64,000 nucleotides of DNA, taken from assembly GCA_963762315.1 (NCBI GenBank), contig CAVXKO010000004.1, positions 186,001 to 250,000 of the forward strand, in the 5' to 3' direction. The notes under the pieces are model-generated. The model ran no database searches. It was not told the origin of the DNA and worked only from the letters and a program-made list of their open reading frames with translations. A program made the position numbers and the translations under genes. Positions 9,853 through 20,878 of the stretch are shown here, piece by piece. Numbering within the stretch: the stretch's first letter is position 1; every line of letters begins with the position of its first letter. This DNA comes from RPQJ01 sp963762315. GTDB taxonomy: Bacteria; Pseudomonadota; Gammaproteobacteria; Steroidobacterales; Steroidobacteraceae.

Positions 9853-10317
9853 ATGAAGCTCGATCGCACGGACAACCTCATCCTGGCCGCGCTGCAGCGG
9901 GATGGACGGCTCAGCAACCGCGAACTGGCCGAGCGTGCCCACCTCAGCGAATCGGCCTGCCTGCGCCGGGTCCGAGGTCTCGAAGAGGCCGGCGTGATCG
10001 ACCGTTACAGCGCCCACGTCAACCAGGCAAAGGTCGGGTTGCCGGGCAACGTGTTCGTCAGCATCACGCTGAACCGCCAGGAGCAGGCGGATCTCGCGGC
10101 GTTCGAGGCGGCCGTGACGCAGGTGCCCGAGGTGATGGAGTGCTACCTCATGACGGGCCAGCAGGACTACCTGCTGCGGGTCGTGGTCTCCGATCCCGCG
10201 GACTTCGAGCGCCTGCACAGCCAGCACTTGACGCGCCTGCCGGGCGTCGCGCGCGTCCAGTCGAGTTTTGCCCTGCGCACGGTACGCAAAGGCAGTGAGT
10301 TGCCGCTGCGGGACTGA
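9853..10317 (+). CDS. Lrp/AsnC family transcriptional regulator
   Basis: 154 residues from ATG 9853, chosen over an upstream in-frame start because AGGGGAACTT precedes it and KLDRTDNLILAALQRDGRLS is the canonical Lrp N-terminus. The helix-turn-helix spans about residues 20-45 (SNRELAERAHLSESACLRRV). A RAM ligand-binding domain follows (VPEVMECYLMTGQQDYLLRV). Members form octamers that wrap DNA and sense amino acids. Divergence from ald suggests it controls ald in response to alanine and itself by feedback; that link is inferred from position. Confidence 0.93.
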   Translation: MKLDRTDNLILAALQRDGRLSNRELAERAHLSESACLRRVRGLEEAGVIDRYSAHVNQAKVGLPGNVFVSITLNRQEQADLAAFEAAVTQVPEVMECYLMTGQQDYLLRVVVSDPADFERLHSQHLTRLPGVARVQSSFALRTVRKGSELPLRD

Positions 10318-10739
10318 ACCGAGCGCGCCGTTGACGGCAGGTGCGGAGCGGACTCCCGGCTGTCAGTGCCGGTTTCGCCGCGGTATGGGTTCGCCCTGAG
10401 CGAGCACCGTATTCCACACGATCGATCCTAGTATTTTTACGGATTGTTTGTAATAAAGAGACACTTTCGGAGCGTCCGTTTTTAGCTGCTAATAAGTTTC
10501 AATATCAACAGTACCGACCTGTGGATCTACAACTTGTTGTATTTACGAGGTTACACAGACCGACAGAAGTTACAGGTATGTTGCTAAAAAGCATCAAATG
10601 TTGCGGACCCATGACACTGTTGTTAATCTGCACGCCATTCGCGCGCCGCAGGGGTGCGATTCGAGAAAGACAGTTCCGCCGTATCCCGGGACGCCGGCCG
10701 CGGCATACAGACCCGACAACATCTCCGCCTGGAGGAACG
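10318..10739. other. AT-rich leader region upstream of the first TonB receptor
   Basis: This 422-base gap has no convincing gene. From about 10430 to 10635 the base composition drops well below the window average (for example the TATTTTTAC and TGTTAATCTG stretches). It holds the candidate promoter listed separately and leaves a 5' untranslated leader of about 100 bases. A small RNA or leader element is possible but I see no clear structure. Confidence 0.5.
10601..10629 (+). promoter_or_regulatory. Candidate sigma70 promoter for the first TonB receptor
   Basis: TTGCGG (10601-10606) and TAATCT (10624-10629) are separated by exactly 17 bases and lie about 110 bases upstream of the receptor ATG. 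Both boxes match the sigma70 consensus in four of six positions or better. Found by eye only. Confidence 0.45.
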
Positions 10740-13700
10740 ATGGCTAGCAACAACACTCTCGCCCGCGCAGTGCGACTCGCGCTGGTGGCGTCCGCAGTCT
10801 ATGGCGCCGCCGCAGTCGCGCAGGATGCCGAGATCGAACAGATCGTCGTCACCGGTTCGCGCATTGCTCGCGCCGACTACATTGCGAACAGTCCGATCGC
10901 GACCGTCACGCAGGAGCAGGTCGTACAGAACGGCGACGTGACCCTCGACACGTTCCTGAACACGTTGCCGCAGGTGAACCCGGCGGGCGGCACGACTTCG
11001 AACAACCCCGGCAACGGCGGCCAGTCGAACATCGACCTGCGCGGCCTCGGTTCCAATCGCAACATCGTGCTCGTCGACGGACGCCGCCCCATGGTGTCCG
11101 CGAGCGACCTGACGGTCGACCTCAACACGATTCCGGCCGCGATGATCGAGAGCATCGAAGTCATCACCGGCGGCGCGGGCGCAGCATACGGCGCCGACGC
11201 AGTGGCCGGCGCGGTCAACATCAAGCTCAAGAAGAACTTCGAGGGCGTCGATCTGCGCGGCACGTACTCGAACACCGACAATGGCGATGCCGACGAATAC
11301 GGCGCGTCCATGGTGATCGGCGGCCTGTTTGGCGACGACCACGGTCACGCGATCCTCGGCTACGATCACGCGTATCGCGAGTCGATCACGAAGGGTGAGC
11401 GCGATTTCTCGGCCGTTGCGACGTCCACGACGGGCACGCCGCCGCAGGGCGTCGTTCGGTGGAACACGGGCAACCCGATTCCGGAGGCAGCCGTCGACGC
11501 AGTCTTCGCAAACTACGGAGTCGCCGCGAGTGCGGTGCAGGCGCGCTCCGGCTCGATCGGCTTCAACCGCGACGGCACGCTGTGGTTCGGCGGCATCCCG
11601 AGCAATACGCAATACGACGTGCAGAACTTCCGCGATCCGGTCGACCTGTCGGTGAACAGCCGGTTCTACCCGGATTTCTATTCGTACAACTTCGACGCGC
11701 CGAACATCCTGGTGCTGCCGCTCGACCGTGACTCGTTCATGGCGGATATCGGCTACAAGCTGGACAACGGCGTCGAGTTCTTCGGGCAGGTGGGTTGGAC
11801 CCAGTACACGGCCGCGACCGGCCTCGCGCCGACGCCGGTGCCGTCGGTGCGTACGCTGGCGCCGGGCGAGAACTCGCAGACTCAGGTGGCAAGCAACCTG
11901 GTCAATCCAGGCCAGTTCGTTTCCGGCTCGGTCGTGGTGCCCGTGACGAACCCGTACATCCCCGCTGACCTCGCGACCTTGCTGGCGGCGCGGGTCGGCA
12001 ACGATCCGAAGCTGACCGGTTCGGGCGCCACCGAGGCCTTCCTGTTCGGCTTCCGTCCGCTGGCATTCGGCCTGCGGCAGTCGAACTACACGAACACGGT
12101 GCAGCAGTTCCTCGGCGGTGCGCGCGGGCCGCTGTTCTCGCTCGAGAACTGGGACTGGGAATTCTATTTCTCCGAAGGCCGCACGAAGATCGAGAACAAG
12201 CAGACGGGCAACCTCGATACCCAGCAGCTCACCGACGTGCTCGCGAATCCGATCGCGGCTGGCGGCGGTGCGTGCTCTGCCTGGAACCCGTTCGGCAACA
12301 ACCCCATCCCCGCGAGCTGCCGCACGTACCTGGCGGCAACCGTGTCGTCCGCCACGGACTTCACGCAGAAGATCGGCCAGGGCTTCATCCGCGGCGACGT
12401 GGTCGACCTGCCGGCAGGGCCGCTCTCGGTCGTGCTCGGCGCCGAGTCGAGGCACTTCACGTATTCGTTCGCTTACAACGGTTCGCCGGGCCCCTTCTCG
12501 GGCTTCAACGTCGGCGATCCGGACGGCGGCCGCAACTCGTTCATGGACTATTTCGGCGAGGCGCTGATCCCGATCCTCAAGGATGCGCCCCTGGCCCGGT
12601 CCCTGGACCTCAGCATCGGCTACCGCCTGTCCACCTCCGAATTCGAGGACACGATCAACAAGATCAAGAGCGACAGCCGCGATTCCGATGCCTACAAGGT
12701 GGAGCTGAGCTGGGCGCCGATGGACGCGCTGCGTTTCCGCGCTTCGTACCAGAAGTCGGCGCGCGAGCCGAACTTCGGCGAGCTGTTCTCGAGCTCGACG
12801 TCGTTCCCGCAGATCTTCGATCCGTGCTCGGCGTACACCAACGCCCGGAACGGACCGGACGGGGCGGCGCTGGCGGCGCTGTGCGTGGCGACCGGCATCC
12901 CGGCCAGCCAGATTGGGACCTTCGTGGCGGCCCCGGGCGGCCAGGCGCAGACCGTCACGGACGGCAACACCAACCTGACCGCGGAAACGGCCGACACGTA
13001 TACGGTCGGTGCGGTGTTCCTTTCGAACGCGGAGAACCAGTGGCTGTCGCGCATCCGAGCGTCGGTGGACTACTACAACATCGAGATCACCGATGCCATC
13101 TCGGCGATCGGCACCAACGACGTGATCGCCGACTGCTACAACTTCACCGGCAAGAACCCGACCTACGACCCGAACTACGCCGCGTGCCAGGCCATCAGCC
13201 GCTCTGCGGGCACGATCGTGAGCGCCGACAATCCGAACACCGCCGACGGCACCTACACCGCCGAGAACTCGGACACGATCAAGACATCGGGCGTCGACCT
13301 CACGCTCGCGTACGGCATGGACCTCGACTGGGTCGGCGCGGAGTCGGCCGGCACACTCGATTTCAGCCTCCTGACGACGTATGTCATCGAGTGGAAGCAG
13401 GGTGAGACCGACTATGCCGGGACGGTGGCGTACTTCGGTGCGGGTCTCGGCCAGAGCTTCCCGCAGTGGAAGGCGACGTTCAACACGATCTGGAACGTCG
13501 GGCTGGTGGACGTGAACCTGCGCGGGCCGATTCATCGACGCGATGGATAACCGCCTCAAGGCGGAGTTCCCCGGCGAGACGTACTTCGGCGTGGACGACC
13601 CGGGCCCGGACGTCAATTCCGTCTGGTACTGGGACATGTCGGTCGGCCTGAATATGTGGGATGACAAGGCCCAGATCCGGGTCGGCTGCAACAACATGTT

Positions 13701-13809
13701 CGACGAACAGCCGCAGCTCTATGCGCCGAACGTGCAGTCGGGCACCGACCCGTCCACGTACGACGTGGTCGGGCGCCGCTTCTTCGCGCAGTTCAACGTG
13801 AAGTTCTGA
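10740..13809 (+). CDS. TonB-dependent receptor, large (Oar/CirA-like), one frameshift
   Basis: About 1022 residues after correcting one extra G in a GGG run near 13530, which joins VNLRG to RFIDAMDNRLK. GGAGGA precedes the ATG. A signal peptide (MASNNTLARAVRLALVASAV...AQ) is followed by the TonB-box-like EIEQIVVTGSRI. The plug domain is at about residues 40-190, with LDTFLNTLPQV, NIDLRGLGSNRNIVLVDGRR and IESIEVITGGAGAAYGADA. A long beta-barrel follows and ends in the outer-membrane insertion signature FFAQFNVKF (terminal Phe). It imports a ligand across the outer membrane using TonB-ExbBD. A terminator follows, then a TPR-sulfotransferase gene on the same strand. The ligand is unknown; peptides or oligomers are typical for this class. 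Confidence 0.93.
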
Positions 13810-13836
13810 GACTCTGCGCTGCTTCGGCAGCACCTG

Positions 13837-13869
13837 AAGGGCGGTGGGCAACCACCGCCCTTTCTTTTT
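13837..13869 (+). terminator. Rho-independent terminator after TonB receptor 1
   Basis: An 11-base-pair stem (AAGGGCGGTGG with CCACCGCCCTT) around a GCAA tetraloop is followed by a T-rich tail (TTTCTTTTT). It begins 28 bases after the receptor stop codon. Confidence 0.9.
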
Positions 13870-13896
13870 GCCGGCGCGACCTGCGACCATAGCGCG

Positions 13897-15775
13897 ATGA
13901 CGGACACAGGCATCGATGCCACCGCGCTGGTGCGCGCCGCAGCCTCGTTCCTGCAACGCGGCCAGGGCGAAGCGGCAGAGGGCTGCGCGCGGGAGGCGTT
14001 GCGGGGCGAGCCGGGCCACCTCGGCGCGCTCAACGTGCTGGCCGTGGCGCTCAACGCTCAGGGCAAGCACGCCCAGGCCGCAGAGGTGTTCACGGAACTC
14101 ACGCGGCGCGACCCGGCCTACGTCGCCCACTGGATGAACCTTGGTACGGCCCTGCAGGCCCTGCATCGTCACGACGAGGCGCTTGCCGCCTACGCGCAGG
14201 CCGGCGCGCGTGGAGAGGCCTCGGCGGATTTCTTCTACAACGTCGGTCTCGTGCACGTCGATCGCGGCAGCTACGAGGCGGCGCGCAACGTGCTGAAGGA
14301 CGCGGTGCGCCTGGATCCGAACGACGCAGAGATCAGCTACCAGTACGCGGTGTGCTGCGACGAGACGATGCATCAGGACGAGGCGGTAGCCACGCTGGTG
14401 CAATGGCCGTCGTTCCGCCGGCTCGACACGGAACTGCTGGCCAAGATCGGGCTGTTGTTGATGAACCTCGGCGAGATCAAGAGCGCCGCCCGGGCCATCG
14501 ATCTCGCGCTCGGCGGACCGAGCCCCGGACGCTGAGTCGCTGCTTCGCATCATCGAGGTGCTCGAGCGAACGAACCGCGTGCCGGAGGCGGGGGCAGCGC
14601 TCAATCGCCTGCGCGCCGACCCTCGTGCCGTCGAACTCGGCACCGACATGGACCTCGTCGAGGCTCGTATCGCCGACCGCGAAGGGCGCGCGCTCGATGC
14701 CTGCGGGCTGCTCACGAAAGTCCTCGGCCAGACCCGAGATTTTCACCTGCGCCACTTCCAGCTCTATCCGCTCGCGAAGTCGCTCGATGCGCTCGGCCGT
14801 TACGACGAGGCGTACGCCGCGCTCGAGGAGGCGCACCGTTCGCAGGTGGCCTACATGAACCTCGCCGCACCCGAGGTGATACCGCGCCGCGGCCCGCCGC
14901 TGCAGGTCGTGGATTTCGGTTGCGTGGCCGGAGACGTGGCGCAGTGGGACCACGCCGGAGCGCCGTCCGCCGAGGCAAGCCCGATCTTCATCCTCGGGTT
15001 CCCGCGCTCCGGCACGACATTGCTCGAGCAGACGCTCGACGCTCACCCGTCGCTGCAGGCGATGGACGAGACCCGCTACGTCCACGAACTCGTCGATCGG
15101 ATCGCCGACAGCGGAGTAGGCTATCCGGAGCGGCTCGCGGCGCTGACCCGTGGACAGTGCGATGAGTTGCGCGCGCATTACTGGCAACAGGTGTCGCGTC
15201 GCGTCGAGCTGGCTCCCGGCCAGCGCCTGGTGGACAAGAATCCGATGAACCTGCTGGCGCTGCCGGCCATCGTGCGGCTGTTCCCCAACGCCCGCATCCT
15301 GCTGGCCGTGCGCCACCCGTGCGACGTGATCCTGAGCTGCTACATGCAGCACTTCCGCGCGTTCCAGTTCACGCTGATGTGCCGCGACTTGCCGACGCTG
15401 GCGACCGGGTATCGACGCGCGTTCGACTTCTGGTTCCGCGAGTCCGCGCTGTTGCACCCCAGCCATCGCGTCGTGCGCTACGAGTCGTTCGTGGCCGAGT
15501 TCGAGCCGCAGGTGCGTGATATCGCCGGGTTCCTCGGCCTGGAGTGGACCGACGCCATGCTGCAGCCCGGTGAGCATGCGCGCCGCAAGGGATTCATCAG
15601 CACGCCGAGTTACAGCCAGGTGGTCAAGCCGGTGAACACCCGGGCGGTCGGACGCTGGCGGTCGTACGAGAGGTACTTCCGCGACGTGCTGCCCATCGTG
15701 CAGCCTTACCTCGATTACTGGGGCTACGAACCGGAAGGGCAGGACCTCAAGAGTGCCCAGTCACCCGTGCCCTGA
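13897..15775 (+). CDS. TPR-repeat sulfotransferase, one frameshift
   Basis: About 625 residues after removing one C from a CCC run near 14523 (joining ALGGPSP to DAESLLRII). Residues about 10-340 are tetratricopeptide repeats (for example AEVFTELTRRDPAYVAHWMN). A sulfotransferase domain begins near 363 with the PAPS 5'-phosphosulfate loop FILGFPRSGTTLLEQTL and continues to a probable 3'-phosphate loop with RHPCDVILSCYM. It should transfer sulfate from PAPS to a hydroxyl or tyrosine; the TPRs probably hold a protein or peptide substrate. The gene starts 28 bases after the receptor terminator, and a TPR-hydroxylase gene follows by 48 bases. No signal peptide is seen. Confidence 0.88.
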
Positions 15776-15823
15776 GATGTGCGCGAGACATCTGCGGGCC
15801 TTCCACTCGATCGCGAGCCGACC

Positions 15824-17131
15824 ATGCCAGTGCCCGAGCAAGATCAGACCTTGACCCGGGCCCGCCTCGCGGCCCGGCAGGGACAACTCGATGTCGCCGA
15901 GGCCATGTACTCGTCGCTGACGACGCACCCGCAATCCCGCCTCGAGGCGGTCAGTTTCCTCGCGTTCCACCGATTCGTGCGGCAGCGTTACGCCGAGTCC
16001 TGTCGCTTTGCCGAGGAAGCGCTGGCGCTGAACCCCGATGACCGCGCGCGCGTCAATCTCGCGCGGTCCCAGTTCGGTGCGGGCGATTACGCTGCGGCGG
16101 AGGTCACGCTGTCGCAACTCCATGATCCCGAGACGGGCCTCGCGCCGCTCTTGCGCGGCGCGCTCCATCATCGTCGAGGCGAAAGCGAGCAGGCCCTCGC
16201 CGGTTTCGAATCCAGTCTGAGGCGGCACGCCGGAAGTGCGCAGGACCATTCCAGGTTGCCACCGCTGCTGGCCGAGCTGTTCGCTCTGGCCAGGCAGGTA
16301 TGCGCGGAGTCCTTGCTTTCGATGCACCAGCGCATGCTCGGTGATCTGCAGCGGGAATACGGTGACGAGGCGTTGCTGCGGATTCGTCGTGCAATCGCGC
16401 ACTACCACGGCCGCACCGAACCCTGGCAGCACGACATGCAGCGGCCGAACTTCTTTTACGTACCCGGCTTGCCCCCAGAGCCGTGGTTCGAGCGCCGCGA
16501 GTTTCCGTGGGTCGGTGAATTCGAGGGGCACGCGGACGCCATTCGCGCCGAGTATCGACTGGTCGTTGCGACCCGGCAGCAGAGTCTCAAGCCATATGTC
16601 ACGGCCGACCAGAATGCCCCCCGATCCAGTTGGGGGCACCTTATCGAAACCGACAACTGGTTGTCGCTGCACTTGTTGAAAGGCGGTTCGCGTGTCGAAC
16701 CGAATGCGTCGGACATGCCGATCACCATGGGCGCATTGGCATCAGTTGACCTGCCGGATTGCGCCGGCAATGCGCCTGAGGCGTTCTTCTCGACGCTGGC
16801 GCCCGGCACGCACATACCGCCGCACCATGGCCTGGCGAACTACAAGCTGACCGCACACCTGGCGTTGGACGTACCGGAGGACTGCGGGATACGCGTCGCA
16901 GGACAAACACGCAGCTGGCACCCGGGGCAGTGCCTTTTCTTCGACGACAGTTTCGTCCACGAGGCATGGAACCGGTCCCGGCAACACCGTACCGTCCTGA
17001 TCTTCGACGTGTGGCACCCCGCTCTGACGTTGATCGAGAGGGCGGCTTTGACGCGGTTATTCGGTCCGATCGACGCGGCCTTCAATCACCGCCTGGCAAG
17101 TCTCGATCCGGCGGGTCAGAACAGCAGGTAG
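15824..17131 (+). CDS. TPR-containing aspartyl/asparaginyl beta-hydroxylase-like protein
   Basis: 435 residues from ATG 15824; a GTG at 15779 is an alternative but has no better ribosome binding site. Residues about 10-150 are TPR-like helices. The C-terminal half is an Asp_Arg_Hydrox (PF05118) domain. It has the iron-site motif APGTHIPPHHGLANYKLTAH, then the distal FFDDSFVHEAWNRS with the second His, and LIFDVWHPAL at the end. The family uses Fe(II) and 2-oxoglutarate to hydroxylate side chains. The usual Asn-x-Arg after the first His is Asn-Tyr-Lys here, which may alter 2-oxoglutarate binding. The 3' end overlaps the convergent hydroxylase gene by 16 bases. Confidence 0.87.
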   Translation: MPVPEQDQTLTRARLAARQGQLDVAEAMYSSLTTHPQSRLEAVSFLAFHRFVRQRYAESCRFAEEALALNPDDRARVNLARSQFGAGDYAAAEVTLSQLHDPETGLAPLLRGALHHRRGESEQALAGFESSLRRHAGSAQDHSRLPPLLAELFALARQVCAESLLSMHQRMLGDLQREYGDEALLRIRRAIAHYHGRTEPWQHDMQRPNFFYVPGLPPEPWFERREFPWVGEFEGHADAIRAEYRLVVATRQQSLKPYVTADQNAPRSSWGHLIETDNWLSLHLLKGGSRVEPNASDMPITMGALASVDLPDCAGNAPEAFFSTLAPGTHIPPHHGLANYKLTAHLALDVPEDCGIRVAGQTRSWHPGQCLFFDDSFVHEAWNRSRQHRTVLIFDVWHPALTLIERAALTRLFGPIDAAFNHRLASLDPAGQNSR

Positions 17132-17683
17132 GTCGACGCGATGTACTTGTCGTTCGACACGGCGGCAGGCCGGCGTGCTGGTACATCCAGTAGGGCGGGA
17201 AGACGAGCAGCCGCCCCTGCCGCGCCGACACCGGACGCTCGAGCTGGCGGAACTCGGTTTCGCCGCCCTCGGCGACGTCGTTGAGGTACCAGAGGATGCA
17301 CGAGGTAGCGGTTCGCCATCTCGTGGATCGAGTCGAAATGCGGCTGGAACTGCTCGTTCGTCCCCGTGCGGTAGCGCTTCATGATCAGGTCCGACGTCTT
17401 CGGCGAATTCGGCACCGGGATGTCGAGGCCCGTGTCGCGGTTGTAGCGATCGAGCGCGAGGTCGATCCGGGCGCGGAAAAAGCCAAGGAACCCAGCGTCC
17501 GACAGGCCGGTGACGTTGAGTTCGGTCCAGGCCGACTCTTCGAGGCCGTTGCGGATTCCGCGGCCGTTGGGCTCGCTGGTAACGGCCGAGGGCATTGAAC
17601 GAATCGATCATGCGCTGGCAAAAGGCCGGCTCGAGATCGGCGTCGTAGACGCGAATGTAATGGCGCAGGTCAGTGACGGTCAT
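17116..17683 (-). pseudogene. Prolyl 4-hydroxylase-like 2OG-Fe(II) oxygenase, several frameshifts
   Basis: Reading from ATG 17683 (MTVTDLRHYIRVYDADLEP), frame shifts occur near 17588, 17290 and 17170, yet coding potential is retained on both sides of each. The restored protein is about 188 residues. The iron motif is visible: QPHFDSIHEMANRYLV provides His-x-Asp, and the next frame gives LWYLNDVAEGGETEF followed by LLVFPPYWMYQHAG with the distal His. This is the classic P4H/PKHD pattern. It ends VSNDKYIASTYLLF. It is likely a functional gene in the organism that is mis-sequenced here. It is convergent with the TPR-hydroxylase and divergent, by 61 bases, from the next gene. Confidence 0.75.
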
Positions 17684-17744
17684 GGCAGGTAGAATAGCCT
17701 GCGCAGCGGGGCACAAAAGCGCCGGCCCCTATGGACGGAACAGC

Positions 17745-19023
17745 ATGACCACATTGACCGAAGCACAGCGGCTCCTGCGCGAAGGGCGCGTGCTCGAGGC
17801 CGAGCGCGCCTGCGAGGCCGTGCTCGAGCGTTCGCCGGACGACGTCGAGGCCCTCAACGTCGTGGCGCTCGCGTCGGTGCGTGACGGCAAGCCGTTCCGC
17901 GCCGTCGCGCTGCTCGAGCGCGCGACGCGCATCGATCCGGCAACCGGTCTCGTTCCACTATCTCGGGCGTGCGCACGAGACGCTCGGCAACCTGCCGGCG
18001 GCCGTCGCCTCGCTGGCGGACGCCGTGCGCCTGAAGCCCGATTTCCACCTCGCGCGCCTGCACTACGCCTCGATGCTGGAGCGCACGGGCGAGGTGGAAC
18101 GCAGCGTGTTCCAGTTCGCGCGCGCGCTCAACGACGCGCAGGCGCAGGGACGCTGGCTCGATTCCGCAGACCACGCAGCCCGGCCTGCTGGAGCTGGTGC
18201 GGCATGCGGCGCAGACGGTGCGCGGCCAGACGGCGCTCGCTGCTGTTCGACATCGTCGAGCGCTGGCCGCGAAGTACGGCCGCGACGTCGATGGCCCGCG
18301 TCGAGAAATGCCTGCGCGTCTACCTGCAGGAAGAACAGGTCGCGCTGTCCGGATCCGCGGCAGGCTCCGACGTTCCTGTATTTCCCGGACCTGCCGACCG
18401 ACGCCTACTTCGATCGCAGCCTGTTCCCGTGGATCGAGGAATTCGAAGCGCAGACCGGGCGATCCGAGCAGGAACTGCTGCGCGCTGCTGCCTTCCGAGC
18501 AGGGCGCGAGCGCGTCTTCACCGGCGACGAAGTCGAGCAACAGAACCTGCGTGGCAAGCGAGAGCCGCCGACCTGGAACGGCTACTACTTCTATCGCCAC
18601 GGCGAGCGGCGCGAGGACAACTGCAGCGGCCTGCCCGCAGACCGCGGCAGCGCTCGACGGCTTGCCGCTGTCGCGAGTGCCGCGAGCACGGTCCCGAGGT
18701 GCTGTTCTCGGTGTTCACCGCCGGCACGCACCTGCTGCCGCACCGAGGCGTGACCAATACTCGGCTCGTCGGCCACCTGCCGCTCATCGTGCCGGACGAC
18801 TGTGCGCTCAACGTCGGTGGCGAGATTCACGAATGGCGCGAAGGGCAGCGTGGTCGTGTTCGACGACACGTTCGAGCACGAGGCCTGGAACCGCAGCAAG
18901 CAGACGCGCGTCGTCCTGATCTTCGACCTGTGGAATCCGTACCTCACCGATGCGGAGCAGGCGGCCATCAAGGACATCGTCGAGACGGTCGGCGAATTCC
19001 GCAAGGCGACGGAGCGCGCCTGA
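17745..19023 (+). pseudogene. TPR-containing aspartyl/asparaginyl hydroxylase-like protein, about seven frameshifts
   Basis: From ATG 17745 (MTTLTEAQRLLREGRVLEAE), TPR repeats cover about the first 150 codons, then a PF05118-like domain. Frame changes occur near 17945, 18165, 18243, 18352, 18630, 18680 and 18843, nearly all consistent with one extra base. Stitching gives about 423 residues including YFYRHGERRED, the iron motif TAGTHLLPHRGVTNTRLVGH, VVFDDTFEHEAWNRSKQTR and LIFDLWNPYL. Unlike its neighbour it keeps Asn-Thr-Arg after the first His. It stops five bases before the next gene. The density of single-base shifts without other damage points to poor local sequence quality. Confidence 0.75.
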
Positions 19024-19028
19024 GCCGC

Positions 19029-20875
19029 ATGAAACTCGCGAAGCCGTTTTTCCGATTGCCCGTAGCGTTCGACGCGGACCGACTGCGCGCGGAAATCGAG
19101 GCGCTGCCCGCGTCGGCGTGGGCACGCATCCCGAACGAGATCGAGGGCAACAGCTCGCTGCGCCTCATCAGCGCCGACGGCGAGGAGAACGACGAGGTCT
19201 ACGGCTCGATGCTGCCGACGCCGCACCTGCGGCAATGTCCCGTACATCCGCCAGGTGCTGTCGAGCTTCGGCGTGGTGTGGAGCCGCTCGCGCCTGATGC
19301 GCCTCGACCCGCACAGCCAGGTGCCGCCAGCACGCGGACATCAACTACCACTGGTTCTTCCGCGTGCGCATGCACATTCCGATCGTCACGCGTCCCGAGG
19401 TGCGGTTTCACTGCGACGGCCAGTCGGTGCACATGGCGCGCGGGCGAAGCCTGGGTATTCGACAACTGGCGCCAGCACACGTCGACAATCCGACGCGATG
19501 ATCGCGCGCATGCACCTCGTCGCCGACACGTCCGGAACCGCCGCGTTCTGGGAGTTCGTGTCGCAGGCGGGGCGCGGGTGCGTTGTCGCCCGAGCCGCGT
19601 CCCGTACCAGCCCGAGGTCGACGCTCGATCTGCTGACCGAGCGAGTCACGCCGCGTCCGGTCATGCCGCCGGCCGAGGTCGAACTGCTGCTGGCCGACTT
19701 GCGGGGCGAACTCGCGATGTCGCGTCGACACGCCCGAGAGCGCGCGCAGCTCGGCCGGCTATCACTGGCTGCTGCAGGGATTCTGTTTCGACTGGCGCCA
19801 GCTGTACGCTGCTGCATGGCGAAGCGACGCCGGGGCGGCAGGAGTTCCGCAAGCTGCGTGGCGAGCGCTGCGGGAGAGCTCGCGGGCAGATCGGCGAGGG
19901 CCTCGTGATGCGCACCAATGGCGTGGCGGCGCACACGGTGCTCGAAGGCCGGCTGCTGCGGCACCTCGTGCACGAAGCGGCGGCCGCGAAACCGGCGGCA
20001 AGCGTTGCATGGGCTACGCGCTCCCGCGAAGCGATCCTCGCGGATCGACGCGCCCGTGTTCATCGTGGCGGCGCCGCGCTCGGGCAGTTCGCTCCTGTTC
20101 GAGACACTGGCCGTCACGCCGCAGTTCTGGACCGTGGCGGGCGAGGCTCACTGGCTCGTCGAAAGCATTCCCGAGCTGCGACCCGGCGCGCCCGGGGTCG
20201 ATTCGAACCGGCTTACGGCGGCACAATGCTCTGACGCCGATCGCGGCGCGCATCGAGGAAGAGCTGCTCGCGAACCTGCGGCGACCCGGAGGGCCGCGCG
20301 CTGCCGGCCGGCGCCGGCAGCGTGCGCGTGCTGGAGAAGACCCCGAAGAATGCGCTGCGCATCCCGTTCTTCGCGCAGGCTGTTCCCGGACGCGCGCTTC
20401 GTGTTCCTGTGGCGCGACCCGCGCGAGAACCTCGCCAGCATCATCGAGGCCTGGCGCTCCGGGCAAATGGACGACGTACCGCGAGCTGGAAGGCTGGGAC
20501 GGCCCATGGTCGCTGCTTCTGCCGCCCGGCTGGCAGCACCTGCGCGGCAGGCCGCTCGAGGAAATCGCCGCATACCAGTGGGACTGCACCAATCGCACGG
20601 TGCTCGACGATCTCGCGGCGCTGCCGCGCGAGCGCTGGACTTCGCTCCGCTATGCGGACTTGATCGCCGACCCGGGCGCCGCCGTGCAGCGGCTGTGCAC
20701 GTTCAGCGGGATCGAATTCGACGGGGCGCTCGCCGCGCGGGTCGCGGCGTCGCTGCCGCTGTCTCGCCACACGCAGACGCCGCCCGCGCCTGGCAAGTGG
20801 CGGCGCCACGAGGCGGAAATCCTGCGCGTGTTGCCATCGCTCGAACCGACCTGGCGACGGCTCGAGCAGCTCTGA
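19029..20875 (+). pseudogene. Hydroxylase-sulfotransferase fusion protein, many frameshifts
   Basis: From ATG 19029 (MKLAKPFFRLPVAFDADRL), stitched frames give about 610 residues. The N-terminal third is an aspartyl/asparaginyl hydroxylase-like domain: HADINYHWFFRVRMHIPIV with the first His-x-Asp, WVFDNWRQH with the distal His, and IHLVADTSGTAAFWEFV. A linker follows, then a sulfotransferase domain starting near base 20055 with the PAPS loop FIVAAPRSGSSLLFETL, VLEKTPKNALRIPFF, and FVFLWRDPRENLASIIEAW for the 3'-phosphate loop. A single chain that could both hydroxylate and sulfate is notable. At least ten single-base frame shifts interrupt it. The stop at 20875 is three bases from that of the convergent sulfotransferase. 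Confidence 0.75.
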
Positions 20876-20878
20876 GGC

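Noticed and set aside
10623..13697. Open frame of about 1024 codons opposite TonB receptor 1
   Set aside because: Composition is typical of antisense to a high-GC gene; no motif, and the plus-strand receptor is clear.
17745..20875. Programmed frameshifting as explanation of many frame changes
   Set aside because: Far too many events, no consistent slippery heptamer, and similar isolated shifts in unrelated housekeeping genes such as glgA and phaP.
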